A DNA stretch of 64,000 bases from AP-15 sp963797115 (GTDB lineage: Bacteria > Pseudomonadota > Alphaproteobacteria > ATCC43930 > CGMCC-115725). The position numbers and the translations under genes are program-made. Location: the NCBI GenBank assembly GCA_963797115.1, contig CAWCOH010000001.1:2108001-2172000 (forward strand). The letters are read 5' to 3'. Under the pieces are notes generated by a model, which was not told the origin of the DNA, did no database searches, and saw nothing but the letters and a program-made list of their open reading frames with translations. Positions 1-8,824 of the stretch are shown one piece after another (within the stretch, counting starts at the first letter, position 1; each line of letters begins with the position of its first letter).

Positions 1-17
1 CGACGCGCCTCGGCGCT

Positions 18-50
18 CGATCGTACACGAGCGTCGCGATCGTACACGAG
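18..50. repeat. short direct repeat at window edge
   Basis: The 14-mer CGATCGTACACGAG occurs at 18-31 and again at 37-50, 19 bases apart. It lies upstream of the first gene, in a short non-coding stretch with no other recognisable signal. It could be the remains of a mobile-element end or a protein-binding repeat; the sequence does not decide. Confidence 0.5.
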
Positions 51-106
51 AGTGGGACACCCCCGTGGTGCTCTAGCTCTGCCCTACCAAACGTTATACA
101 AGATAA

Positions 107-2221
107 ATGACTAGATTTGCCTTTTCTTGTGTTGTCGATAACGATCCGGTCCTCGTTGCGCAGGCTTTCATCTGGCTAAACTGCATGCGCAGCCGAGGCG
201 GCTTCCGGGACGAGGACATCTTCGTTCACATTACCGACCTTGCCAATACGGAATTCCTCAATTGGGTAAGATCTTCCAAGGTCAATGTCATCGAGATCGA
301 GCCATTCGACGAACGCAGTCCGCATAGTAACAAGATTGAGCAACTAAAAACGTTTGTGCACTCCAATTATGACCAGGTCGTCTGCATGGACTGCGACACC
401 GCGTGGATTGGCGACAGGGCTCTGCCGGTCGGAGCCCCGGTCGCGGCTTCAATTGTCCACCAAGCGAATCCGCCGGAGCAGGTATTATCGGACATTTTTG
501 CCGCTTCAACTCTAGGGCCGCCGGAGTGGTTTCCCGTGTTCTTCGCCGACGGCGAGGGGCGGGAGTTATCCGACAGGAATAATTGCAATGGTGGATTATA
601 CATAATTCAGCAGGATTTTGTCTCAACGCTCGAACCAAAATGGCGCGAATGGGCGAGATGGGCCTTGGATCGTCACGATCTTTTCGCGTCGTGGGCGTTC
701 TTTACCGATCAGGTAAGCTTTGCGCTCGCGATGCGCGACATCGGTGCCAATGTCAGACACTTGGATCTGGTGTGGAATTATCCGACCAACGTAGCAACCG
801 AATTGCTGCCCGATATCCCGCCACAGCTCTTGCATTATCATCGAGAGCTGACACCGCATCTCAAGCTTAAGAAGGTTGGTCGGCGCAGGGTCGATGATGA
901 AATCGACAAATTCAATAGCGCAATCGAGCAGTACGTCAGCAACACCTTACTCAATAGCGTGTTCTGGGATTTTCGCTACTCTGCGCATCCCGAATTCGGT
1001 AGCGGAGTAGGCTCACGCGGCGCAGCGTTGTCGAACAAGACCGAACTGCTCGAAAAGGCGCTCGGCGGTTTTCTTGCCACGAATGTGAGCGTAGTCGACG
1101 TCGGTTGCGGTGACCTCGAGCTGACCCGCCACCTGCCTCTCGCCGATTACCTGGGGGTCGATGTTTCACAGGCGTCGCTGGAGCTCGCCAGCAGCAAGCG
1201 GCCCGACTGGAAATTCGAGCTCCTACCGCTGGGTGCCGGCGTGCCGGAGGCGGATATCGTATTATGCATCGACGTTTTGATCCACCAAAAGACGGAGGCG
1301 GCATTCCTATCGTTGATCGAACAACTTGCCGGCGCGACGCGCCGCCGGCTTGTCGTCGGCGGTTATGAAGCGCCGCCACGCTTCACTTCGGAAATTACCG
1401 CTTACCACCTTCCTCTTACGCAAGCATTGAAAAACACCGGTAACTTCATCGATATCCAAGTGATAGGTTTCCATAGGGAAACGGTCATCGTCGTAGCCGA
1501 TAAATGGAAGCGCGACGATGCTGCCGCCAACGCTGTAAAAATCAGCACCTACTATGATGGTACCGCGCGAATACGCGAGGGAGCAGCGGTGGGTGACCAC
1601 CGAACGGATATCGACGACGTATGGGAGGAAATCGGTCAACTCCAGTTTGAGTTTCTAAAAGACAACGGCCTGCAGGCTTGTCACTGCCTGCTGGATGTGG
1701 GCTGTGGCGCGCTACGCGGCGGTGTGCATTTCATCAGATATTTGGAGCAGGGGAATTATGTCGGGGTTGACATGAATCAGTCCGTTCTTGACGCCGGGTA
1801 TGACGTCACGTTGCGAATGTTAAACCTCCAGTCGCGGATGCCTCGCGAGAATCTAATCCGCATCGACGCTTTTGATTTCACCAAGCTTGATCGTCAGTTT
1901 GATTTCGCTATGGCGCAATCATTGTTTACACATCTGACGTTTAACCAGATCCGGGAATGCTTGACCCGTCTAACGCAAGTTGTCGAGGTCGGCGGAATAT
2001 TCTTTGCAAGCTTCTTTGAGTTGCCGCGGACCATGTCCACCGCGCGTCCGCATCTTCACTCTCCCGGCGACGTAACGACATATAGTGCTGCCGATCCCTA
2101 TCACTATTGGCTTTCGGACATGTTCTACGCCGCGCTAGAACTGCCATGGCAGGTGCGCTACATTGGCGATTGGGGGCATCCTCGCGCCCTACGAATGCTG
2201 TCTTTCTGCCGCACTGAATAA
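107..2221 (+). CDS. glycosyltransferase fused to two SAM methyltransferase domains
   Basis: This 704-residue protein has three parts. Residues 1 to about 275 look like a GT-A glycosyltransferase with a nucleotide-sugar/metal motif MDCDTAW near residue 95 and a later NCNGGLYI segment. Residues about 315-430 form a Rossmann methyltransferase with motif I VDVGCGDLELT and an acidic GVDVS strand end. Residues about 490-700 form a second one with LLDVGCGALRGG and GVDMNQS. It probably decorates a glycan or surface polymer in the cytoplasm, but the substrate cannot be read from sequence. The ATG at 107 follows an A/T-rich stretch with no strong ribosome site. A broken paralogue of the last domain lies immediately downstream on the other strand, and sulfotransferases follow. 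Domain classes are fairly secure; the biological role is inference. Confidence 0.75.
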   Translation: MTRFAFSCVVDNDPVLVAQAFIWLNCMRSRGGFRDEDIFVHITDLANTEFLNWVRSSKVNVIEIEPFDERSPHSNKIEQLKTFVHSNYDQVVCMDCDTAWIGDRALPVGAPVAASIVHQANPPEQVLSDIFAASTLGPPEWFPVFFADGEGRELSDRNNCNGGLYIIQQDFVSTLEPKWREWARWALDRHDLFASWAFFTDQVSFALAMRDIGANVRHLDLVWNYPTNVATELLPDIPPQLLHYHRELTPHLKLKKVGRRRVDDEIDKFNSAIEQYVSNTLLNSVFWDFRYSAHPEFGSGVGSRGAALSNKTELLEKALGGFLATNVSVVDVGCGDLELTRHLPLADYLGVDVSQASLELASSKRPDWKFELLPLGAGVPEADIVLCIDVLIHQKTEAAFLSLIEQLAGATRRRLVVGGYEAPPRFTSEITAYHLPLTQALKNTGNFIDIQVIGFHRETVIVVADKWKRDDAAANAVKISTYYDGTARIREGAAVGDHRTDIDDVWEEIGQLQFEFLKDNGLQACHCLLDVGCGALRGGVHFIRYLEQGNYVGVDMNQSVLDAGYDVTLRMLNLQSRMPRENLIRIDAFDFTKLDRQFDFAMAQSLFTHLTFNQIRECLTRLTQVVEVGGIFFASFFELPRTMSTARPHLHSPGDVTTYSAADPYHYWLSDMFYAALELPWQVRYIGDWGHPRALRMLSFCRTE

Positions 2222-2344
2222 TAATTCGGCCTCGTCTCGGACTTTCCGCTTTGACGGCCAGGCTGGAGAGCGTGGCTTCCGTCTTGGCGGTCTCTCACCG
2301 ATGTAGGGGTGAGTGAGATTTTCGAGGTCTTTGACGGGCAACGA

Positions 2345-2693
2345 CGCGCGAAAAGAAGTTCAAATGCCGAAAAACAAACCAAATTCTCGCGGGGCACCTT
2401 GCCCTGCAACCCTGCTGCCCGCAATTCAACGGCAAAGCCAGCGTCCAGCAACGATTGGTTAATGTCTACCCCAATGTAGTTTCCTGTCTCCAGGTACTCG
2501 ATAAAACGCACGCCGCCGCAAACTCCCGCAGCCCAATGTCCAGCAAGGTGTGCTGCGGGTGAAGACCGTGGTCGATAAGAAATCGACACCCCAGATTTCC
2601 GACTTCGTCCCAAAGTCCCCCGACCGACTTGCGGTGCTCACCCTGGTCGACTGCGCATTTGACTTGTCGGCGATCAAAATAAAAGCGCTCCAA
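2345..2693 (-). pseudogene. decayed methyltransferase fragment
   Basis: Minus-strand reading gives pieces that match the last domain of the neighbouring glycosyltransferase/methyltransferase, but in different frames. One frame reads LWDEVGNLG followed by HTLLDIG; another reads GVRFIEYLETGNYIGVDINQ and then PRENLV. The order matches the intact gene, so at least one frameshift separates the halves. No complete start-to-stop frame exists. It is the remnant of a second methyltransferase in inverted orientation, left by duplication or transfer. The remaining bases up to about 2833 show no gene. Confidence 0.75.
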
Positions 2694-2833
2694 CCGAAAG
2701 ATCGCCGCCGGTTCTTTGTCGGCGACGGCAACTCATATGCCCGTCCCGTATCGCCCGACGGCGGCTGGATCGCTGGCGAGAGCGGCCGACGAGCCCGCGG
2801 CGGTCACCTGCATTCTGCGCTTCTCATCCCTCG

Positions 2834-3580
2834 CTACAACGGTTCATAATCGAAGGTGTCAAATTCCTCGGCAAACATTTCGTTGATCAACCCGATTTGC
2901 CGTTTATCGAGAAGGTCTCGTGGATCTAGATCGTCGGCGAGAATGCCCTTTTTTGCGTGAGGAAACCTCGACCGATACTCCATTCCCAAGCTGCCGATGA
3001 ATTCCTGGACTTCCGCAGCCAGGTTCTCGAAGCGGATGATATGTGCCAAAACCGAACCGTCAGGCCGACGATAGCGATCGATATTTTTTACGATCAGGAT
3101 GCTCCGATCTTCGATTGACTGGTCTAGATAATTCTTCAGCTTGCCCCAGTCGCACCGCATTTCCCCACCGGTCTGATAGATATCGAAGCTTAGCATGTGG
3201 TTCGCCAACGAGAGAATCTTCGCGTAGGGATGCCGCTCGACGCACACCATTCGATAATCCAGGGCCGCGGGACCGTATAGTGTGAAGACATCGCGAAGTG
3301 ACATATGGTTGAAGTAGATCCTCGGCGGAATTGCCAATTTTGCGAGATCCGAGACGGCTGTGCGCCGCACGGACTTAAGATATGCGAGTTCGGCCACACG
3401 ATCTGCGGAGTAATTCTGCGCTCCGGCGTCGAGTTCGAGGCGCTTCAGCTCATCGATCGGTGTAATCGGGGTAATGATGTCGTCGCGCCCGCAGATGGTC
3501 GAGAGCGCAATCTCAACGCTGGTGCCGCCGACTTTCACCCCTTTTATGAAAATGAACCGATGCGTCTTTGATAAGATCAT
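2834..3580 (-). CDS. sulfotransferase family protein
   Basis: The 248-residue product resembles the sulfotransferase family 2 fold. It opens with KTHRFIFIKGVKVGGTSVE, where the KVGGTS stretch corresponds to the 5'-phosphosulfate-binding loop. ERHPYAKILS near residue 135 corresponds to the 3'-phosphate-binding R/S segment. It would transfer sulfate from PAPS to a carbohydrate or similar acceptor; the acceptor is unknown. There is no signal peptide. Its last 37 or so codons are duplicated as a detached fragment near 6.75-6.86 kb. The island also carries a second, unrelated-looking sulfotransferase and glycan-modifying domains, which supports a surface-polymer role. The start is the first codon of the conserved N-terminal motif. 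Confidence 0.7.
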   Translation of the reverse strand: MILSKTHRFIFIKGVKVGGTSVEIALSTICGRDDIITPITPIDELKRLELDAGAQNYSADRVAELAYLKSVRRTAVSDLAKLAIPPRIYFNHMSLRDVFTLYGPAALDYRMVCVERHPYAKILSLANHMLSFDIYQTGGEMRCDWGKLKNYLDQSIEDRSILIVKNIDRYRRPDGSVLAHIIRFENLAAEVQEFIGSLGMEYRSRFPHAKKGILADDLDPRDLLDKRQIGLINEMFAEEFDTFDYEPL

Positions 3581-3889
3581 GGCAACACACGGTCACTCCG
3601 GGAGCGTTTTGACGACGCCGATCTCCACCGGAGCCGGAGGGAGGATGTTTAAAGCCTGCCGCACGATTAGGCCACCGAATGCAGCGTGATCGCGACGTCC
3701 TGGCTGGGCGTTGTCTTGTGGTATGCTCCAAATTCTGCTTGTGAAGGAGTTGACGATCGCCCGCCGGCAGATGAACTAATTGCGGCTGTCTCGTACGAGA
3801 ACAAAAATCTCGATCCCGTTAATGAACCATCGTTCAGCCCGCAATCGCGCCCGCTTCGATTTCGGCGCCTTGGGGGGTCATCGCTTGAG
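3581..3889. other. intergenic, no gene seen
   Basis: About 310 bases lie between the two minus-strand sulfotransferase genes. Open frames here only run into antisense of the neighbouring gene and resemble no known protein. I see no convincing promoter, terminator or repeat. Confidence 0.4.
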
Positions 3890-4744
3890 CTACGGGTGCC
3901 ACGACGGCTCCTTGCCAAGCTGCTCGCGCAGCGAGCGCGCATAGGGATGTTCGACGGCGCGGCGGCGAAATTCCTCGGGGAGGCGCTCGTAGAAGCGACG
4001 ATCGGCGGCGACGGGTCGATCCTTCATATCCGCGTAAAACCCGTCGTCTCCAGTGTTGAACCGGCTGATCTTGCGGCCGCGCAGGTAGAGCGAGGCCGCA
4101 CCGTTTCCGCCGAGACCGTGATGCGAGAACTTCCAGTAAGCGAGCGCGGCTTCTTCCCACGGCATGCCGATAAAGCTGCAGAGCGGCGGGAAATCCTGCT
4201 CCGGGGCATCGGCGAGATCATCGTAGCAGACGAGGGTGGCGGGCGCGCCCGCATTCGCGGTGAACTCGGCGATCTGCCGGTTTACCGTTTCCCATTCGGC
4301 CAAGAGTTCATCCAGGCTGATCCCCGGCGCGCGTCGGCGGTGATGTGATTCGGCAAATCCGCAAGGGTGCCGCACGAGATGGACGAGCCGGACGTCAAGA
4401 TCGGCGCGGCCGAGAAACTCCGCGCACCACGCGATGCTTTTCGAGCTATCGACTATGATCTGCCGACCCGTGCGCGCCGCAGCGAAATGGAAGGCATCCC
4501 GGCGCGGCACCTCTTCGATGCCATACAGCACCGTACACGCCAGGCCGTCCGCCTCGCACAGGCGGCATACCCCACGGCCGGGCAAAATCCAGGGCCGGTG
4601 ATACTTGCCGAGACTATAGGCGTGTGAGCAGCTGCCAAGCACCAGACCGAGCCAAGTCGAACCGGAATGCGGGCAGCTAAGGATAAAAACGACGGTTATT
4701 CCGGACATCACTAATTGGAACGTTGACGCAGGCAACTCATGCAT
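3890..4744 (-). CDS. PAPS-dependent sulfotransferase-like protein
   Basis: The 284-residue product has the two sulfotransferase signatures. SCPHSGSTWLGLVLGS near residue 24 is a phosphosulfate-binding loop with the STWL core. VRHPCGFAESHHRR near residue 128 is the 3'-phosphate site with the conserved R and S. DSSKS near residue 100 is also typical. It probably sulfates a glycan or lipid acceptor. The start is uncertain: an ATG at 4708 (MSGITVVF) would begin just before the first beta strand, and neither start has a clear ribosome site. The gene lies directly downstream of the small membrane protein at 4.76-4.95 kb and may be cotranscribed with it. Confidence 0.7.
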   Translation of the reverse strand: MHELPASTFQLVMSGITVVFILSCPHSGSTWLGLVLGSCSHAYSLGKYHRPWILPGRGVCRLCEADGLACTVLYGIEEVPRRDAFHFAAARTGRQIIVDSSKSIAWCAEFLGRADLDVRLVHLVRHPCGFAESHHRRRAPGISLDELLAEWETVNRQIAEFTANAGAPATLVCYDDLADAPEQDFPPLCSFIGMPWEEAALAYWKFSHHGLGGNGAASLYLRGRKISRFNTGDDGFYADMKDRPVAADRRFYERLPEEFRRRAVEHPYARSLREQLGKEPSWHP

Positions 4745-4759
4745 ACGCGGCCGGACGAT

Positions 4760-4954
4760 CTAGCGCAACAGGGAGAGGGCCCCCCAGATTACCGCCCACA
4801 GCCCGAACGACAACAGCAGCACCCGGATCACAGCCTCGCCACGGCTCAGCCAGGGGGTCGGGCCGTATCCGATTGGGCAGGATGAGGATGGTGGATGCCG
4901 AACCGTGCAGGGAGCGGTAGAGCAACCGCACTCCGGCCCGGCATCGCTGTCCAT
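4760..4954 (-). CDS. small single-pass membrane protein (copy 1)
   Basis: A 64-residue product begins MDSDAGPEC, has a Cys- and Pro-rich N-terminal half, and ends in one hydrophobic segment, VIRVLLLSFGLWAVIWGALS. A GGAGG five bases before the ATG at 4954 decides the start over the upstream in-frame ATG at 4999. A paralogue at 6926-7123 keeps the start, the SRGEAVI lead-in and the membrane segment, so the frame is under selection or recently copied. It follows the terminator of the exported-protein copy A and precedes a sulfotransferase. I do not recognise the family; no function is proposed. Confidence 0.6.
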   Translation of the reverse strand: MDSDAGPECGCSTAPCTVRHPPSSSCPIGYGPTPWLSRGEAVIRVLLLSFGLWAVIWGALSLLR

Positions 4955-5130
4955 CTGCTCCTCCAACCCTCGCGGAGAGAACTGGGCACCTTCCTTCACC
5001 CACCGTGCCGGTTAGGGGAAACCCGCGCCGAGCCTGCGATGCGTGCGACGCAAATCGTTTCGATGGTCGGGAGAACTCGGGGCGACCGATCTGGGGAGGC
5101 GGAGAACCCATCGGTCAGTTACGCTTTGCG

Positions 5131-5162
5131 GGAAAAAGGAGGGGCGGCGCTCGCGCCGCCCC
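5131..5162 (-). terminator. rho-independent terminator of copy A
   Basis: On the minus strand a GC-rich perfect hairpin (arms GGGGCGGCGC and GCGCCGCCCC at 5141-5162) is followed by TCCTTTTTCC. It sits 27 bases after the stop of the exported-protein copy A. The equivalent hairpin, with base changes that keep the pairing, follows copy B. Confidence 0.85.
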
Positions 5163-5188
5163 TTCCAATTCCCTAAGACTGCCCGCGG

Positions 5189-6403
5189 TTAATCGAAAGA
5201 CGGAAGAAATTCGAACTCCGTCCCTACCGGGTCGCTGTCGTTATACATGCCGTAAATGTAGCCTCTCTCCTGGTAGTTGTTGCCGGCAGTACCTTCGACG
5301 GTGGAAATCAACCCGAGCAAGGTTACGCGCCCGGTCTCGTCGCCACCGAATGGCCCCGAGAACTTCTCCGCCGGTCCGGCAATGACGCTTCCCTTTCGCG
5401 AGCCCTGGAATTCCTGCGTCAGGTTATCGTCGATGCCGCCCATGGCGGTGTTGGACAGCTGTCTCTGCTGCCAGCACAAGAACTCCGTGAAGGTCGACGT
5501 GCGGTTCTCCCAGAGCGGGTTGCTGGTCGAAACCGTGTTCAAGCTCTCATTGTAGAACACGAGCGGGACAAAGGTCGGGTTGTTCGGATGGTTGGAATTG
5601 GTATCCAGGGTCAACAAGGTGAGATAGGTCCGGCTGAACGCATTGGCGGGCGTCGGAAGACCCGTGTGCGCCGGCGCCTCGTTGTCGAACTTCAGAGTAC
5701 CGTAGAGGGTCGAGGTTACCGCCAGGTAGTTACCACGCGCGCCGTCGAAATGGAGCTCGTTGCCCGCAGTGCTGACAGGGGCGCCGAGGGCCAGCGCGGG
5801 GTCCGCCTGGATCGTGATCCCCTGATACGCCGAAACCGCGGAACTCGTGCCGGCGAGCACATTGGCGGTGGCCACCGCGTTGTTGGGGCCACGCAGTACG
5901 GCGTCGCCGATCAGCCCATCCCACTTGATCGCACGATCCGCATTATCGACCACCCATGCGATCAGATAGCCGTTCTTGCAGGGCGGCTTGGGAACCCGGA
6001 TCGAGTTCGACCAGTACGACTTGCCATCGGCCGAGAACGCGAGGGTCCCGTTGATCGACAAGAAGATGTTGAAGTCGACCTCCGGGCAGATGTACTTGGA
6101 GGTGAACTCCTAACTCCCGGGGCAAACCCAGTGTGCTTTGACCTTGATCGTCTGATGCTCTTGGCAAACTGACGTCGTGGGGGTGACGCCGGGCGGGCAG
6201 ACGACGCCGAGCTCGATCTCGGTCCGGGGTAGATCGACGCCGTCGACACTTACCGCGCCGTTACTCATAAATTTGGGGAAGATGATCACGCTCCCCGGCT
6301 GTTGCGAATCGGATAATAGCGCAGACCGGACTTGCGCCCCGGCCGGCGCCGCCAGGGCGAGTGCCGGTATCAGCAGCAGGCCCCATTTGTTCATAAATCT
6401 CAT
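5189..6403 (-). pseudogene. exported FPKF-family protein, copy A, interrupted by amber codon
   Basis: Read through one stop, this would be a 404-codon secreted protein almost identical to copy B at 7359-8591. It starts ATG at 6403 (MRFMNKWG, GGGAG seven bases upstream), has a signal peptide ending near APAGAQ, and the hallmark GSVIIFPKFMSNG. At 6110-6112 the codon is TAG where copy B has CAG: CPGS-stop-EFTSKY against CPGSQEFTSKY. No frameshift exists elsewhere, and the frame stays open to the stop at 5189. It has its own sigma-54 promoter and terminator. It is therefore a recent nonsense allele, or an amber codon that is suppressed; the first is more likely. The function of the family is unknown. 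Confidence 0.8.
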
Positions 6404-6446
6404 GCTGTCTCCCTTTCTGCTACGCCCTCGCGGGCAATACCCTAAG

Positions 6447-6462
6447 AGCAACTGTCATGCCA
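6447..6462 (-). promoter_or_regulatory. sigma-54 promoter of copy A
   Basis: Read on the minus strand, TGGCATG-ACAG-TTGCT matches the -24/-12 consensus TGGCACG-N4-TTGCW with one difference. The -12 element lies 44 bases before the ATG of copy A. The same arrangement is found before copy B and before the gene at 63.3 kb, which makes chance unlikely. Confidence 0.8.
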
Positions 6463-6569
6463 ACAGAGATTATTAACGTTAATTCAATAGCTTGGAAGAC
6501 CAGGACCCTCGCGCGACCGTCCAGAAAATCAGACTCCGGTCCCGGCTTTCAGACAGCCGGCCGGAAATT

Positions 6570-6700
6570 TCGAACAGCACCGGGAAGGTAGTCGTCTTCG
6601 CCCAAGTTCATCAAAGGGGTGGTGGCGCTCGACGGCGTAAGGAGGGCCCAGACCGAGATCGAGGTTGGCGCGCGGTGCCGGATGCGCGCCCACGCAGAAG
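6570..6700 (+). pseudogene. fragment of exported FPKF-family gene (copy D)
   Basis: The plus strand here matches the early part of copy C closely at the DNA level. The translation passes from GKVVVF in one frame to VVALDGVRRAQTEIEV in another, because one base has been gained between them. Copy C reads GSVVVFPKFMKG then VVAVDGVTRAQTEIEV. Only this fragment of the gene remains, in the opposite orientation to the three long copies. Bases 6463-6570 before it hold no gene, but include a short stretch (GGCCGGAAATTTCGAA) repeated near 8760. Confidence 0.75.
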
Positions 6701-6743
6701 TACTTCGAGGCACCCGCTGTCGCACGGCAATCCTCATCGGTCG

Positions 6744-6860
6744 CTATGACGGTTCATATTCGAAGGTGTCAAATTCCTCGGCAAACATCTCATTGATCAA
6801 CCCGATTTGCCGTTTATTGAGAAGCTCTCGTGGATCCAGATCGTTGGCGAGATGCGCCCT
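6744..6860 (-). pseudogene. detached sulfotransferase tail
   Basis: The minus strand encodes DLDPRELLNKRQIGLINEMF and on to EFDTFEYEPS. This is nearly identical to the C-terminus of the sulfotransferase at 2834-3580, and the DNA of 2830-2945 is repeated here. There is no upstream sulfotransferase domain, so this is a truncated duplicate and not a gene. Confidence 0.8.
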
Positions 6861-6925
6861 TCGTGACGGCCGTCTTGCGGCCTGCTCCAAGCGGTCCACG
6901 TGACCCAATGCGCTCGACTGATCGG

Positions 6926-7123
6926 TTACCACGACCCGCATTGAGCCAACAGGGAGAGGCTCCCCCAGACAACCGCCCACAGCCCGAATGACAACAGCAG
7001 CACCAAGATCACAGCCTCGCCGCGGCTCAGCTGGAGGGTCGGGCCGCATCCGATTTGGCGGGATGACGATGGATGCCGAACCGTACAACCAACGCACTCC
7101 GGCCCGCTATCGCTGTCCATCTG
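6926..7123 (-). CDS. small single-pass membrane protein (copy 2)
   Basis: A 65-residue paralogue of the protein at 4760-4954. It begins MDSDSGPEC with GGAG three bases before the ATG at 7123, and ends with the membrane segment VILVLLLSFGLWAVVWGSLS followed by a short LAQCGSW tail. It sits downstream of copy B and its terminator, in the same relative place as copy 1 behind copy A. The next element downstream is the detached sulfotransferase tail. Function unknown; the N-terminal Cys and Pro residues are the only other feature. Confidence 0.6.
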   Translation of the reverse strand, partial: QMDSDSGPECVGCTVRHPSSSRQIGCGPTLQLSRGEAVILVLLLSFGLWAVVWGSLSLLAQCGSW

Positions 7124-7276
7124 CTCCACCCCCGGAGAAACTGGGCGCCTTCTTTAACCCATCGTGCCGGTTAGGGAGAACCCGCGCGGCGCCCCGCAGA
7201 TTATCCGACTTAAATCACTTCAATGGTAGGGAGTATCCGGGAGACGGGCGAACCCCGCCGATCACTTATGCTTTGC

Positions 7277-7310
7277 GGGAAAAAGGAGGGACGGCGCTCG
7301 CGCCGTCCCT
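7277..7310 (-). terminator. rho-independent terminator of copy B
   Basis: On the minus strand, AGGGACGGCGC pairs with GCGCCGTCCCT (7287-7310) and is followed by CCTTTTTCCC. It lies about 50 bases beyond the stop of copy B. Compared with the copy A terminator, both arms have changed together, so pairing is kept. Confidence 0.85.
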
Positions 7311-7358
7311 CTCGATTTGCCTAAGACTGGCCAGGCAAGTCCCTTGCGTTATGCCTGA

Positions 7359-8591
7359 TCAACCACCAGAGCCAGAAGTTGGAAGGAATTGAAGTACCGT
7401 TGGTTCTGGGTCGCTGTCGTTATACATGCCGTAGATGTAGCTTCTCTCCTGGTAGTTGTTGCCGGCAGTACCTTCGACGGTGTGAATCAACCCGAGCAAG
7501 GTTACGCGCCCGGTCTCGTCGCCGCCGAATGGCCCCGAGAACTTCTCCGCCGGTCCGGCAATGACGCTTCCCTTTCGCGAGCCCTGGAATTCCTGCGTCA
7601 GGTTATCGTCGATGCCGCCCATGGCGGTGTTGGACAGCTGTCTCTGCTGCCAGCACAGGAACTCCGTGAAGGTCGACGTCCGGTTCTCCCAGAGCGGGTT
7701 GCTGGTCGAAACCGTGTTCAAGCTCTCATTGTAGAACACGAGTGGGACAAAGGTCGGGTTGTTCGGTTGGTTGGAACGCACATCCAGGGTCAAAAAGGTG
7801 AGGTACGTCCGACTGAACGCGTTGGCCGGTGTCGGAAGACCCGTGTGCGCCGGCGCCTCGTTGTCGAACTTCACAGTGCCGTAGAGGGTCGAGGTTGCCG
7901 CCAGGTATTGACCGGGTGCGCCGCTGAAGTGGAGCCCATTGCCCCCGACGTCAATAAGAGCGCCGGTGGCCAGCGCGGGGTCCGCCTGGATCGTGATCCC
8001 CTGATACGCCGAGACCGCGCTGCTTGTGCCGGGGAGCACATTGGCGGTGGCCACCGCGTTGTTGGGGCCGCGCAGTACGGCGTCGCCGATCAGCCCATCC
8101 CACTTGATCGCACGATCCGCATTATCGACCACCCATGCGATCAGATAGCCGTTCTTGCAGGGCGGCTTGGGAACCCGGATCGAGTTCGACCAGTACGACT
8201 TGCCGTCGGCCGAGAACGCGAGGGTCCCGTTGATCGACAAGAAGATGTTGAAGTCGACCTCCGGGCAGATGTACTTGGAGGTGAACTCCTGGCTCCCGGG
8301 GCAAACCCAGTGTGCTTTGACCTTTATCGTCTGATGCTCAAAGCAGTTGCCACTCGTGCCCGTCGACGGGGTGACTCCGGGCGGGCAGACGACGCCGAGC
8401 TCGATCTCCGTTCGGGGTAGATCCACGCCGTCGACACTTACCGCGCCGTTACTCATAAATTTGGGGAAGATGATCACGCTCCCCGGCTCTTGCGAATCGG
8501 ATAATAGCGCAGACCGGACTTGCGCGCCGGCCGGCGCAGCCAGGGCGAGTGCCGGTATCAGCAGCAAGCCCCATTTGTTCATAAATCTCAC
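7359..8591 (-). CDS. exported FPKF-family protein, copy B (intact)
   Basis: A 410-residue protein of a family I do not recognise. The GTG at 8591 (VRFMNKWG) has GGAAG upstream and lines up with the ATG start of copy A. Residues 1 to about 24 are a signal peptide (LLLIPALALAAPAGAQ). Then come GSVIIFPKFMSNGAVSVDG, a segment with paired cysteines (VVCPPG, HWVCPGS, YICPE, PPCKNGYL), KWDGLIGDAVLR, LTFLTLDVRSNQPNNPTFV and FLCWQQ. The composition, rich in Ser, Thr, Gly and Asn without membrane segments, suggests a beta-rich, disulfide-bonded periplasmic or extracellular protein. A sigma-54 promoter lies upstream and a terminator downstream, so it is a single-gene unit. Copy A is a near-identical neighbour with an amber codon. 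Confidence 0.75.
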   Translation of the reverse strand: MRFMNKWGLLLIPALALAAPAGAQVRSALLSDSQEPGSVIIFPKFMSNGAVSVDGVDLPRTEIELGVVCPPGVTPSTGTSGNCFEHQTIKVKAHWVCPGSQEFTSKYICPEVDFNIFLSINGTLAFSADGKSYWSNSIRVPKPPCKNGYLIAWVVDNADRAIKWDGLIGDAVLRGPNNAVATANVLPGTSSAVSAYQGITIQADPALATGALIDVGGNGLHFSGAPGQYLAATSTLYGTVKFDNEAPAHTGLPTPANAFSRTYLTFLTLDVRSNQPNNPTFVPLVFYNESLNTVSTSNPLWENRTSTFTEFLCWQQRQLSNTAMGGIDDNLTQEFQGSRKGSVIAGPAEKFSGPFGGDETGRVTLLGLIHTVEGTAGNNYQERSYIYGMYNDSDPEPTVLQFLPTSGSGG

Positions 8592-8631
8592 GCTGTCTTC
8601 CTTTCTCCACACTCAGCAGGCGATACCGAGT

Positions 8632-8647
8632 TGCAACCGCCATGCCA
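8632..8647 (-). promoter_or_regulatory. sigma-54 promoter of copy B
   Basis: Minus-strand TGGCATG-GCGG-TTGCA matches the -24/-12 consensus with one difference. The -12 element is 41 bases before the GTG start. Spacing between the GG and GC dinucleotides is the same as in the copy A promoter, while the four spacer bases differ. Confidence 0.8.
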
Positions 8648-8824
8648 AGTTCTTGGCGCGGTAGCGCACCGCGATTTCAACGGCTTAGGAGCGGCAGTCG
8701 CAAGATTGGTCTGAAAGGCAGGACTCGACCTGTCCTGGGTCCGATTTTCTGGACGGCTGGCCGGAAATTTCGAAACAGCACCGGGAGCCTGGCCGTCGTC
8801 GCGATCCGTCGGGGCGACGGAAGG

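Noticed and set aside
3686..4348. 220-codon plus-strand frame
   Set aside because: Most of it is antisense to the sulfotransferase at 3890-4744, and the unique part has no signal or motif.
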